From an uncultured Lachnospiraceae bacterium (GTDB lineage Bacteria; Bacillota; Clostridia; Lachnospirales; Lachnospiraceae): a DNA stretch of 64,000 nt. Position 1 is the stretch's first letter. Each line of letters begins with the position of its first letter. The notes under the pieces are model-generated. The model did not search any database. It was not told the DNA's origin and saw nothing but the letters and a program-made list of their open reading frames with translations. Location of the stretch: NCBI GenBank assembly GCA_947630295.1, contig CANRGZ010000001.1, positions 1 to 64,000 of the forward strand, in the 5' to 3' direction. Positions 17,020 to 25,778 of this stretch are shown here, piece after piece. A program made the position numbers and the translations under genes.

Positions 17020-18561
17020 ATGATTTGCAAAGTATTGCCGGAAAACAAAAACATCGAATGTCGGCCCGGAGAAACGCTGCTTGCGGCGCTGCATCGCGGC
17101 GGTATTCTGCCTGCTTCCCCCTGCGGAGGCAAAGGCGTCTGCGGAAAATGTGCCGTACAGGTCACGAAGGGAAGGCTGCCGGTCAGCGCGGAGGACGCGC
17201 GGATGTTTTCTCCGGAATCCCTTGCGAAGGGGTTCCGGCTGTCCTGCTGCGCCGTTTTGCAGGAAGATATTACGATACGGATCGAAACGGAAGAAAGAGA
17301 TCTGACGCAGATTTCCGCAAAACTTTATGGGTTGGATAAAATTGCGCCCGGCAGTGAAGCGGATATCCTGGCGGTGGATATCGGTACAACCACCATTGCC
17401 TTTGCCCTTTACAGCGGAAAAGACAGACAGGTGCGGGCCATCCACACCATGAGCAATCATCAGCGCGCTTTCGGGGCGGATGTGATTTCCCGGATTGCTG
17501 CGGCAGGCGAGGGCAGGGCAGAGGAACTGATGCAGTGTGTCAAAGCGGATATTCTGGAGGGAATCCGGGTGATCGGACGGCGGTGCATCCTTTCCGGCGC
17601 GCGGCTGTGCATCACCGGAAATACGACGATGGAACATCTGCTTCTGGGTTACGATACAAAAGGACTGGGGGTCTTTCCCTTTACTCCGGTCAGTGTGGAA
17701 ACCTATGAATGCAGCTGGGAACAGCTGTTTCATAATCAGGAATATACAATGCCGGTGACGGTGATGCCGGGCTTTACCACCTATGTAGGGGCGGATATTC
17801 TGGCGGGAGTGCTTTCCTGCGGTATGCTGCAGCAGGAAAAACCGTCTCTGCTGATCGATCTGGGAACCAACGGGGAAATGGCCCTTTGCGCCGGCGGGAA
17901 GCTGTATGTGACTTCCACCGCCGCGGGACCAGCCTTTGAAGGCGGCAATATTTCCTGCGGTATGGCGGGGATCGACGGAGCGATTTCCAAGGTGCGCTGT
18001 GACGGCAGCACATTTTGCTGTGAGACCATCGGAGGCGGCGCGCCGGAAGGCATCTGCGGTTCCGGTTTGGTGGATGCGGTGGCAGAATGTGTCCGGCACA
18101 AACTGATAGACGAAACGGGCCTGCTGGACGAAGACGCGTTTGACGATGGCCTGCTTTTGGCTGTGGCGGCGGACGGCCGGGAAATCCGGCTGACTCAGCA
18201 GGATATCCGGCAGATGCAGCTGGCAAAATCCGCCGTGCGCGCCGGGATGGAAACCCTGATCAAACGGGCGGGGTTAAGCCATGCGGACATCGGAACCGTA
18301 TATCTGGCCGGTGGTTTCGGACAGTATATCGATTTGGACAGCGCCGTGGAAATCGGCATGTTTGACGCGGATCTGAAAGATAAAATGATGACGGCGGGCA
18401 ATACCGCATTGTCGGGGGCTCTGTATTTTGCGGCGGCCTCTGACGGACCGTCCCTGGCGGCCCAGGCAAAGGCGGCGGCAGAGGAAATCGATCTTTCCGG
18501 TGATCCGGATTTTGGAGAAGGCTACATGGAATATATGATGTTCGGAGAGGATGTTTTCTGA
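17020..18561 (+). CDS. Corrinoid-protein reductive activator (RamA-like, 2Fe-2S plus ASKHA domain)
   Basis: This 513-residue protein begins with a ferredoxin domain holding CGGKGVCGKC (C-x5-C-x2-C) and a later CC pair (near residue 84). It continues with a DUF4445-type ASKHA ATPase domain with AVDIGTTTIAFAL, LIDLGTNGEMAL and VYLAGGFGQYIDL. Such proteins use ATP and an electron to return corrinoid methyltransferase cofactors to Co(I). The start at 17020 has AGAGG upstream; an in-frame GTG at 16975 is less likely. No methyltransferase is nearby. Its divergent partner is a possible corrinoid ECF transporter. Confidence 0.88.
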   Translation: MICKVLPENKNIECRPGETLLAALHRGGILPASPCGGKGVCGKCAVQVTKGRLPVSAEDARMFSPESLAKGFRLSCCAVLQEDITIRIETEERDLTQISAKLYGLDKIAPGSEADILAVDIGTTTIAFALYSGKDRQVRAIHTMSNHQRAFGADVISRIAAAGEGRAEELMQCVKADILEGIRVIGRRCILSGARLCITGNTTMEHLLLGYDTKGLGVFPFTPVSVETYECSWEQLFHNQEYTMPVTVMPGFTTYVGADILAGVLSCGMLQQEKPSLLIDLGTNGEMALCAGGKLYVTSTAAGPAFEGGNISCGMAGIDGAISKVRCDGSTFCCETIGGGAPEGICGSGLVDAVAECVRHKLIDETGLLDEDAFDDGLLLAVAADGREIRLTQQDIRQMQLAKSAVRAGMETLIKRAGLSHADIGTVYLAGGFGQYIDLDSAVEIGMFDADLKDKMMTAGNTALSGALYFAAASDGPSLAAQAKAAAEEIDLSGDPDFGEGYMEYMMFGEDVF

Positions 18562-19898
18562 TGAGCGATATATTCAGCTTTATGCGGGAGAACACTTTAA
18601 AAAAAGAATCGCCGCTGGCGGTTCGGATGCGTCCGAAAACGCTGGAGGACATTGTGGGGCAGGAGCATATTCTCGGGAAAGGCAAGATGCTTTACCGGGC
18701 CATTGCGGCGGATCAGCTCCATTCTCTGGTGCTTTACGGCCCGCCGGGAACCGGAAAAACCACGGTGGCCCAGGTCATTGCGGGAACCACCAGCGCTGCA
18801 TTTGTGCGGCTGAATGCAACCACTGCCGGGAAAAAGGATATGCAGGAGGCGGTGGAGACCGCCCAGTCCAATCTGGGCATGTACGGAAAGAAAACCATTT
18901 TGTTTATCGATGAGATCCATCGCTTCAATAAGGCCCAGCAGGATTATTTGCTGCCCTTCGTGGAAGACGGCACGGTGATTTTGATCGGCGCCACCACGGA
19001 GAATCCGTATTTTGAGGTAAACAGCGCGCTGCTTTCCCGCTCTATGGTGTTTGAATTAAAACCCCTTTCCGAAGAAAATATCAGGACGCTGCTGCGCAGG
19101 TGCATTGCCGACCGGGAAAACGGACTGGGCGTGTACAACGCGGTATTGGAGGAAGAGGCCCTTGCATTTTTGGCCGCAAAAGCCGGCGGGGACGCCCGCA
19201 GCGCCCTCAATGCGCTGGAACTGGGGGTGCTGACTACGCCGGTTTCCGACGACGGAAAAATCCACATTACCCTGGCAGTGGCGGAGGAATGTATACAGAA
19301 ACGGGCGCTGCGTTACGACAAAAAGGGCAGCAATCATTACGATGTGATATCGGCGTTTATCAAAAGTATGCGGGGGTCCGACCCCGATGCGGCGGTATAT
19401 TATCTGGCGCGGATGATCGAAGCGGGAGAGGATCCTGCCTTTATCGCCCGGCGGATGATGATCTGCGCTTCCGAGGATGTGGGCAATGCGGATCCCCAGG
19501 CGCTGTGCGTGGCGGTGTCCGCGGCCCAGGCGGCGGAGCGTGTGGGCTGGCCCGAGGCGCGGATCATTCTGGCCCAGGCAGCGGTTTATATCGCCACGGC
19601 GCCGAAGAGCAACGCCTCTTATCTGGCCATTGCCGCGGCCCAGGCGGAAGTCGAAAAAAGCGGCAGTCTGCCGGTGCCGGTGCATTTGCAGAACAATCAC
19701 TGCTTTGGCGAAGGCGAGACGGAGCGGCCCGCGTATCAGTACGCCCATGACTTTAAAAATCATTACGTAAAACAGCAGTATCTTCCCGACGGCGTCAAAG
19801 ACCGGCAGTTTTATACGCCTTCGGAAAACGGCTATGAACAAAGGATTTCCCAATGGATGCAAAAAATCAAACAGGAGGCTTCAACCTATGATCGCTGA
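18561..19898 (+). CDS. rarA: RarA/MgsA AAA+ replication-associated recombination ATPase
   Basis: This 445-residue AAA+ protein has YGPPGTGKTTVAQVIAG (Walker A), ILFIDEIHRFNKAQQD (Walker B with family HRFNKAQQD) and the C-terminal helical tetramerisation region typical of RarA. It acts at stalled replication forks. Its ATG shares one base with the previous TGA, and its end overlaps the aminotransferase start, so the four genes from 17020 to 21577 look co-transcribed. Confidence 0.93.
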   Translation: MSDIFSFMRENTLKKESPLAVRMRPKTLEDIVGQEHILGKGKMLYRAIAADQLHSLVLYGPPGTGKTTVAQVIAGTTSAAFVRLNATTAGKKDMQEAVETAQSNLGMYGKKTILFIDEIHRFNKAQQDYLLPFVEDGTVILIGATTENPYFEVNSALLSRSMVFELKPLSEENIRTLLRRCIADRENGLGVYNAVLEEEALAFLAAKAGGDARSALNALELGVLTTPVSDDGKIHITLAVAEECIQKRALRYDKKGSNHYDVISAFIKSMRGSDPDAAVYYLARMIEAGEDPAFIARRMMICASEDVGNADPQALCVAVSAAQAAERVGWPEARIILAQAAVYIATAPKSNASYLAIAAAQAEVEKSGSLPVPVHLQNNHCFGEGETERPAYQYAHDFKNHYVKQQYLPDGVKDRQFYTPSENGYEQRISQWMQKIKQEASTYDR

Positions 19899-21072
19899 AA
19901 AAATGGTTTCATTTGTGAAAAATTCATCTGCCATCCGGGCGATGTTTGAGGAAGGAAAGAAAATGGCAGCGCAGTACGGCGCCGAAAACGTCTATGATTT
20001 CAGCCTCGGCAATCCCAACGTGCCCGCGCCTGAAATTTACCGGCAGACTATGATGCGGCTGCTGGAGAAGGAAGATCCGGTGTATCTGCACGGATATATG
20101 AACAATGCGGGCTTCGAAGAAGTGCGCGCGGCCATTGCCGAAAGCCTGAACAGGCGGTTTCAGACGGCTTTTTCCATGCAGAATATTATTATGACGGCCG
20201 GCGCCGCGGCGGGGCTGAATATCATTCTCAAGACCCTGCTCAATCCCGGAGATGAGGTGATCACCTTCGCGCCGTATTTCGGAGAGTACCGGAATTATGT
20301 GCAGAATTATGACGGGGTCCTGGTGGAGGTTTCTCCGGACTGTACCAGCTTTCAGCCGAATATAAAGGAACTGAAAGAAAAAATCACAGCGAAGACCAAA
20401 GCGGTGATCATCAATACGCCCAACAATCCCACCGGCGTGGTTTATTCCGCGGAGACCCTGTCTGCCATGGCGGCGGTACTGGAAGCAAAACAGCGGGAGC
20501 TGGGGACGGATATTTATCTGATTTCGGACGAACCCTACCGGGAACTGGTTTACGGCGGGGTGGAGGTCCCTTATGTCACAAAGTTTTATCCCAATACGAT
20601 TGTGGGATATTCTTACAGCAAATCCCTGTCGCTGCCCGGCGAACGTATCGGCTATCTGGTGATTCCGGACGAAGCTGCCGACGCCGAAAACATCATCAGT
20701 GCCGCGGCGGTGGCGGGCAGGATCTTAGGCTTTGTCAACGCGCCGTCGATCCAGCAGCTGGCGGTGGCACAGTGCCTGGATGCCAGCACCGATATCACGT
20801 ATTATGACAGGAACCGGGAAACCATCTATCAGGCGCTGAAAAAGCTGGGATTTTCCTGCACCAAACCTGAAGGCGCGTTTTATCTGTTTATCCAGTCCCC
20901 GGTGGCGGATGAAACGGCGTTCTGCGCGGAAGCGAAGAAGCAGCATATCCTGATTGTGCCGGGGTCTTCTTTTGGCTGTCCCGGCTATGTGCGGCTGGCA
21001 TATTGCGTATCTTATGAGACCATATGCGGCTCCATTCCTGCATTTGAAAAACTGGCGGCAATCTATTTTTAA
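19888..21072 (+). CDS. Class I/II PLP-dependent aminotransferase
   Basis: This 394-residue fold-type I enzyme has AGAAAGLNIILKTL, NTPNNPTGVVYS, LISDEPYREL and the PLP lysine in SYSKSLSLPGERIGY. It probably transfers the amino group of an aspartate- or aromatic-like substrate; specificity cannot be read. The start at 19888 follows AGGAGG and overlaps the rarA end by 11 nt. Length is normal. Confidence 0.88.
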   Translation: MIAEKMVSFVKNSSAIRAMFEEGKKMAAQYGAENVYDFSLGNPNVPAPEIYRQTMMRLLEKEDPVYLHGYMNNAGFEEVRAAIAESLNRRFQTAFSMQNIIMTAGAAAGLNIILKTLLNPGDEVITFAPYFGEYRNYVQNYDGVLVEVSPDCTSFQPNIKELKEKITAKTKAVIINTPNNPTGVVYSAETLSAMAAVLEAKQRELGTDIYLISDEPYRELVYGGVEVPYVTKFYPNTIVGYSYSKSLSLPGERIGYLVIPDEAADAENIISAAAVAGRILGFVNAPSIQQLAVAQCLDASTDITYYDRNRETIYQALKKLGFSCTKPEGAFYLFIQSPVADETAFCAEAKKQHILIVPGSSFGCPGYVRLAYCVSYETICGSIPAFEKLAAIYF

Positions 21073-21082
21073 GGAGGACGAT

Positions 21083-21577
21083 ATGGACAGTATTGTCAGA
21101 TGGGCGGCGGAAAATATCGCGATCGATCCGCGTCTGCTTATATTTATTATTTCTTTGTTTCCCATTCTGGAATTAAGAGGCGGCCTGATAGCGGCGGCGC
21201 TGTTAAAGGTACCGATGTGGCAGGCGATCCCGATCTGCGTTTTGGGCAATATCATTCCCATTCCGTTTATTCTGTTGTTTATTAAACAGATTTTTGAGTG
21301 GCTCAAAAAAATCAGGCCGATCCGTCCGCTGATCGAACGGCTGGAACGGCGGGCGGAAAAGAAAAGCAAAAAGGCGGAATCAGGTGAATTTCTGGCGCTG
21401 GTGGGATTTGTGGGCATCCCGCTGCCCGGAACCGGCGCATGGACCGGCGCATTGGTGGCGTCCTTTCTGGAAATGAAACTGAAAAAATCAGTGCCGGCGA
21501 TTCTGCTGGGGATCATTATCGCAACTGTGATTATGACCCTGGTGTCCTATATCATTCCGGGATTTTTCTTCTCTTAA
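21083..21577 (+). CDS. Small multidrug-export family membrane protein (PF06695 type)
   Basis: This 164-residue protein has hydrophobic segments near residues 17-40, 45-68, 103-128 and 137-160. It has the family pattern LFPILELRGGLIAAAL and VGFVGIPLPGTGAWTGALVA. These proteins are annotated as small exporters, but the substrate is uncertain. AGGAGG lies before ATG 21083, and a strong terminator follows at 21690. Confidence 0.82.
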   Translation: MDSIVRWAAENIAIDPRLLIFIISLFPILELRGGLIAAALLKVPMWQAIPICVLGNIIPIPFILLFIKQIFEWLKKIRPIRPLIERLERRAEKKSKKAESGEFLALVGFVGIPLPGTGAWTGALVASFLEMKLKKSVPAILLGIIIATVIMTLVSYIIPGFFFS

Positions 21578-21689
21578 ACAGACTGTACAATTTATATAAA
21601 AAAATTCAGCAAATTACACAAAGACAAAAAACGACGAAAACTTACCACATAATGTGGGGCAAAGGGGAAAAAACAGCACAAAATATTGA

Positions 21690-21731
21690 GAAATGCCTTG
21701 ATTTTTGACGAAATCGGGCGTTTCTTTTTTT
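21690..21731 (+). terminator. Terminator upstream of mraZ
   Basis: GAAATGCC at 21690-21697 pairs with GGCGTTTC ending at 21724 (one G-U). The inner arm extends the stem with one bulge, and seven Ts follow. Confidence 0.85.
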
Positions 21732-21764
21732 ACTTTAAATTTTCGAAAAAACACTTTACAAGAC

Positions 21765-21793
21765 TTGAATTTGTCAAATGAATCGTTTAAAAT
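21765..21793 (+). promoter_or_regulatory. SigA-type promoter of the dcw cluster
   Basis: TTGAAT (21765-21770), a 17-nt spacer and TAAAAT (21788-21793) form a good housekeeping promoter 106 nt before mraZ. The MraZ operator begins 9 nt after the -10, where a bound repressor would block initiation. Confidence 0.7.
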
Positions 21794-21801
21794 GGGTGCG
21801 T

Positions 21802-21841
21802 AGTGGTGAAAAGTGCCACGAAGTGAAACGAAGTGGGGGAA
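21802..21841 (+). promoter_or_regulatory. MraZ operator (four AGTG repeats, 10-bp period)
   Basis: AGTG occurs at 21802, 21812, 21822 and 21832, each exactly 10 bp apart: AGTGGTGAAA, AGTGCCACGA, AGTGAAACGA, AGTGGGGGAA. MraZ in other bacteria binds short GTG/TGGG-type repeats with this spacing upstream of its own gene. The site follows the -10 directly and should mediate autorepression of the cluster. Confidence 0.8.
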
Positions 21842-21898
21842 ATGAAGCAAAAAATCCCATTTCATTTCCATTTACAGACAGAAAGGCAGGTGAGGCAG

Positions 21899-22330
21899 AT
21901 GTTTATCGGCAGATACGAGCATTCCATCGACGCGAAGAACCGACTGATCGTTCCCGCAAAGTACCGGGAAGAACTGGGAAGCTCCTTTGTGATCACACAG
22001 GGACTGGACGGCTGTCTTTACATTTTGCCTCAGAAGTCTTTTGAAGATATGGCGGAAAAGTTGTCCTCATTGCCTTTGACAGACAGAGACAGCCGGTCGC
22101 TGCTCAGACATTTGGTTTCCAATGCCACGTACTGTGAGCTGGACAAGCAGGGCAGGGTGCTTTTGACCCCGTCCCAGAAGGAACATGCGCACATTGTCAA
22201 AGACGCGCTGATTCTCGGTATGCTCAGCAAAATTGAAATCTGGGGCAAGGAAGCCTACAGGGAGTTTGAGGAAAATTCCGACATCGAAATGATCGAACAG
22301 CATCTGGCCTCCCAGGGACTGAGTATCTAA
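21899..22330 (+). CDS. mraZ: MraZ, transcriptional regulator of the dcw cluster
   Basis: This 143-residue protein has two AbrB-like MraZ repeats. The first holds [19 protein letters not shown] and the second [20 protein letters not shown], each with the DxxxR motif. It forms a ring that binds the repeats upstream. The start at 21899 has AGGTGAGG; an in-frame ATG at 21833 lies in the operator and is rejected. It is the first gene of the cluster. Confidence 0.95.
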   Translation: MFIGRYEHSIDAKNRLIVPAKYREELGSSFVITQGLDGCLYILPQKSFEDMAEKLSSLPLTDRDSRSLLRHLVSNATYCELDKQGRVLLTPSQKEHAHIVKDALILGMLSKIEIWGKEAYREFEENSDIEMIEQHLASQGLSI

Positions 22331-22341
22331 AGGATGATTTT

Positions 22342-23310
22342 ATGGAGTTTCAGCATCGTTCCGTACTGCCTGACGAATGTATGGCGTATCTGAATATTAA
22401 ATCGGACGGTATTTACGTGGACGGGACCCTGGGCGGCGGCGGACATGCTTTGCGGGTGTTGCAGCAGCTTTCCGAAAACGGCCGTCTCATCGGCATCGAC
22501 CGGGATGCGGCCGCCGTCGAAGCGGCAGGGAAGCGTCTTTCAGCCTATGGGGACAGGCTTACCATTGTCAGAGATAACTATACCTGTATCAGAGATATTC
22601 TGGACGCACTGAAAATAGAACAGGTGGACGGTATTTTATTGGATCTGGGGGTGTCCAGTTATCAGCTGGATGCGCAGGAACGGGGATTTTCCTATCGGTT
22701 CGACACACCGCTGGACATGCGTATGGATCAGCGGCAGAGCAAGACGGCCAGAGACATCGTCAACACCTACAGTGAAGAACGGCTTTACCGGATCATCCGG
22801 GATTACGGCGAGGAGCGTTATGCGAAAAATATCGCCCGCAATCTGGCAGAGGCACGCAGCAAAGCACCGGTGGAAACCACCGGACAGCTGGTGGAAATCA
22901 TACGCCGTTCCATACCGGTGAAAGCACAGGTGTCCGGTGGACATCCTGCAAAGCGGACCTTTCAGGCCATCCGCATCGAATGCAATGCAGAACTGGAAGG
23001 ACTGAAAAACAGTATCGATCCCATGATCCGAGCTCTGAAACCGGGCGGCAGGCTGTGTATTATCACCTTTCATTCCCTGGAAGACCGGATCGTGAAAACG
23101 GCGTTTAAGACAGCCCAGGATCCGTGCATCTGTCCGAAAGATTTTCCGGTATGCGTCTGCGGCCGCAAACCGCTGGGACGCGTCGTCACCAGAAAGCCGG
23201 TATTGCCGCAGGATGCGGAAATGGAAGCAAATCCGAGAAGCGCCAGCGCAAAGCTGCGCGTATTTGAAAGAACAGAGGAATCAACAGGAGGGGAAAATGG
23301 CAGAGTTTGA
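22342..23310 (+). CDS. rsmH: 16S rRNA m4C1402 methyltransferase RsmH
   Basis: This 322-residue SAM-dependent enzyme has [16 protein letters not shown] (SAM site), [46 protein letters not shown] and [15 protein letters not shown]. It N4-methylates C1402 in the ribosomal decoding centre. It keeps its usual place after mraZ, with an 11-nt gap, and overlaps ftsL by 14 nt. Confidence 0.96.
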   Translation: MEFQHRSVLPDECMAYLNIKSDGIYVDGTLGGGGHALRVLQQLSENGRLIGIDRDAAAVEAAGKRLSAYGDRLTIVRDNYTCIRDILDALKIEQVDGILLDLGVSSYQLDAQERGFSYRFDTPLDMRMDQRQSKTARDIVNTYSEERLYRIIRDYGEERYAKNIARNLAEARSKAPVETTGQLVEIIRRSIPVKAQVSGGHPAKRTFQAIRIECNAELEGLKNSIDPMIRALKPGGRLCIITFHSLEDRIVKTAFKTAQDPCICPKDFPVCVCGRKPLGRVVTRKPVLPQDAEMEANPRSASAKLRVFERTEESTGGENGRV

Positions 23311-23794
23311 TTATAGCGGTTATCCGGTCAGAAACAAAAATGCATATATGTACGGCACAGCAGTGCCAAAGCCTTCGTATCCGCAGAGAGAAGAAGCGCC
23401 GCAGCCGAAACAAAGACCGCGCCGCCGGGTCGTCAAAGTGGAAAAGATCCATCCCGCGGTACTGGCTTCCTGGATCGTGGCCAGTCTGGTGCTGGTGGGG
23501 GCCTGCGGATTTCTGCTGAAGGGAGAAATGAAATTAAACAATTATCTGGATACCGTGTCCGGCCTGGAAGCGCAGATTGAAGAAAAGAAATCGGAAAATG
23601 ATTTTGCATATGCAAGAATCAGCGAATCCATCGATTATGAGGCGATTCAGCAGGAAGCGGAGCGTCTCGGCATGGTCAAACTGACGCCGGACAAAATTAT
23701 CGACGTGGAGTATGCCGGAAGCGACTATGTCAGACAGTATAAAAATGTGCCGGATGCCGAATCATCTTCATCCGATCTTTTGAACGGAAGGTAA
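23297..23794 (+). CDS. ftsL: Cell-division protein FtsL-like
   Basis: This 165-residue bitopic membrane protein has a basic cytoplasmic N-terminus (to about residue 55), one transmembrane helix (about 57-77) and an extracytoplasmic coiled coil (about 80-125, [20 protein letters not shown]), ending in an acidic tail. FtsL joins FtsQ and DivIC in activating FtsW/FtsI. Sequence conservation is low, so the call rests on topology and place between rsmH and ftsI. The start at 23297 follows GGAGGGG. Confidence 0.85.
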   Translation: MAEFDYSGYPVRNKNAYMYGTAVPKPSYPQREEAPQPKQRPRRRVVKVEKIHPAVLASWIVASLVLVGACGFLLKGEMKLNNYLDTVSGLEAQIEEKKSENDFAYARISESIDYEAIQQEAERLGMVKLTPDKIIDVEYAGSDYVRQYKNVPDAESSSSDLLNGR

Positions 23795-23799
23795 TGCCG

Positions 23800-25710
23800 A
23801 TGCAAAGGAAAGGCAGAAAAAAACCCGCACAGCTCAGTATCGGGAAAATCATGAACATCGCTCATAAAAAAATGGTGTTCCTTTTGATTGCGGTGCTGCT
23901 GGTCCTTTTGATTCTGAGCCTGAATCTGGGTTATATCAGTGCTTCCAGCGGTGAAAACTATTCGAAGGTCGTGCTCAATTCAAGAAATTATGCGAGCAAG
24001 ACCATTCCTTACCGGCGGGGCACCATTACGGATATCAACGGAGAGACCCTGGCGGTCAGCGAAAAAGTCTATTATGTAATTCTGGACTGCTCTGTTTTAA
24101 ATGATGATAAGGTAGACGAAGAAGCGAGAAATGAAACCGTGATGGCACTGGTTTCCTGCTTTGGCGATCAGGGCATTACCGAGGAAATGATTCGGACGTA
24201 TCTGACCGAACAGCCGGACAATGCCTATATCCGTCTGCTTTCCGAGCAGACCGCGGAACAGATCGCGCCCTTTCAGGAAAAGCAGAATGCCGAAGATTCC
24301 AAAATCATCGGCGTCTGGTTTGAAGACGCCTACAAGCGCCTGTATCCCCAGGGAGAGCTGACTTCCCATGTGGTAGGATATACGATCAAAAGCGAGGTCG
24401 GACAGTGGGGCGTAGAGGCGGCCTACGATGCGCAGCTGGTGGGCAGCAACGGGCGGACTTACGGATATCTGAATTCCGATGACTATCTGGAAACCACCAC
24501 CAAGGAAGCAACGGACGGCAATACGGTGGTCATGAGTCTGAATGCAGGCGCCCAGCGGATCATCCGCAAACATGTCATTGCATTCAACGAGGAACACCGG
24601 GATGAGGCCCATGACGGCCCGGGCAGCCTGGACACTTCGGTGCTGGTGATGGACCCCAATACCGGGGCGATCATTGCCATGTACAATTATCCGGAATTTA
24701 ATCCCAATGATTATACCAATCTGCTGGCCAGCGGCCTTTACACCCAGGAACAGATCGACGCCATGACGGAAGAAGAACGCAATGACGCGAGAAGCCGGAT
24801 GTGGACCAATTACTGTATCAGCAGCACCTATGAGCCGGGCTCGGTGGTCAAGCCTTTTACGGTGGCGGCGGCGCTGGAATCCGGGGCGCTGGACGGAAGC
24901 GAAAGCTTTTACTGCGACGGCGGTGAAAATTTCGCGGCGGCAGGCTACTATGTCAGCTGCCATCTGCGCAGCGGCCATGGGACCTTAAGCCTTTCCGGTG
25001 CGGTTGCCCAGTCCTGCAACGACGCAATGATGCAGATTTCCAGGAAAACCGGCGTAAAGAATTTCACGAAATATCAGTCGATTTTCGGCTTCGGAAAGAA
25101 GACCAATATCGATCTGCCGGGAGAGGCAAATGCCGCCGGACTTCTGTTTGACGCGGATAATATGAAAGAAATCGACCTGGGAACCAATTCCTTCGGTCAG
25201 AATTTTAACGTTACGATGATCCAGACGGCTTCCGCCTTTGCATCGCTGATCAACGGCGGAAAATATTATCAGCCCTATGTGGTGCAGCGGATCGAAACGG
25301 CGGCCGGGGAACCGGTGAGCAATACAAAGCCGGTGCTGGTGAAGGAGACCATCTCGGAGAAAACTTCGCAGATGCTTAAATCCTATATGCGGGAAACCAT
25401 GACGGTGGGTACCGGCAAGACCGCCAATATCGATCACTATATGATCGGAGCAAAAACCGGAACGGCGCAGAAGCTGCCGAGAGAGGCAGAAAATTATCTG
25501 CTGTCCTTTATGGGCTACGCGCCTGCCGACAATCCCGAGGTGCTGCTTTACGTAGTGATTGACCAGCCCAACGCGGCCCAACAGGACAACAGCCTTTATG
25601 TTACCGGGCTGGCAAAAAATATTATGACGGAACTGTTTCCGTATCTGGAAATCACCAGTTCCGATGAACAGACGGCAGCGGACGATGCCATCTGGCAGTA
25701 CAACGAATAG
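23800..25710 (+). CDS. ftsI: Class B penicillin-binding protein, division transpeptidase FtsI/PbpB
   Basis: This 636-residue septal transpeptidase has one N-terminal helix (about 25-47), a PBP dimerisation domain (RRGTITDINGETLAVS) and a transpeptidase domain. The catalytic motifs are SVVK (in TYEPGSVVKPF), SCN and KTGT. There are no C-terminal PASTA domains. The start at 23800 fits the GGAAGG spacing better than ATG 23794, which overlaps the ftsL stop. It cross-links peptidoglycan at the septum with FtsW. Confidence 0.92.
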   Translation: MQRKGRKKPAQLSIGKIMNIAHKKMVFLLIAVLLVLLILSLNLGYISASSGENYSKVVLNSRNYASKTIPYRRGTITDINGETLAVSEKVYYVILDCSVLNDDKVDEEARNETVMALVSCFGDQGITEEMIRTYLTEQPDNAYIRLLSEQTAEQIAPFQEKQNAEDSKIIGVWFEDAYKRLYPQGELTSHVVGYTIKSEVGQWGVEAAYDAQLVGSNGRTYGYLNSDDYLETTTKEATDGNTVVMSLNAGAQRIIRKHVIAFNEEHRDEAHDGPGSLDTSVLVMDPNTGAIIAMYNYPEFNPNDYTNLLASGLYTQEQIDAMTEEERNDARSRMWTNYCISSTYEPGSVVKPFTVAAALESGALDGSESFYCDGGENFAAAGYYVSCHLRSGHGTLSLSGAVAQSCNDAMMQISRKTGVKNFTKYQSIFGFGKKTNIDLPGEANAAGLLFDADNMKEIDLGTNSFGQNFNVTMIQTASAFASLINGGKYYQPYVVQRIETAAGEPVSNTKPVLVKETISEKTSQMLKSYMRETMTVGTGKTANIDHYMIGAKTGTAQKLPREAENYLLSFMGYAPADNPEVLLYVVIDQPNAAQQDNSLYVTGLAKNIMTELFPYLEITSSDEQTAADDAIWQYNE

Positions 25711-25778
25711 ACAGCCGCCGGTGCATAGCCTGTGCGGGAAAAGCATATACATAAGCAATATGGTTTTCGGAGCAGGGC

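Larger units (their letters stand above)
21578..21898. other. Intergenic region before the dcw cluster
   Basis: This 321-bp AT-rich region holds the terminator of the upstream operon (21690-21731), a promoter (21765-21793), the MraZ operator (21802-21841) and about 50 nt of leader ending in the mraZ ribosome-binding site. I saw no extra gene. Confidence 0.8.

Noticed and set aside
25711-25778. SigE-type promoter before spoVD
   Set aside because: GCATATACAT resembles a SigE -10, but no acceptable -35 is at the right distance.
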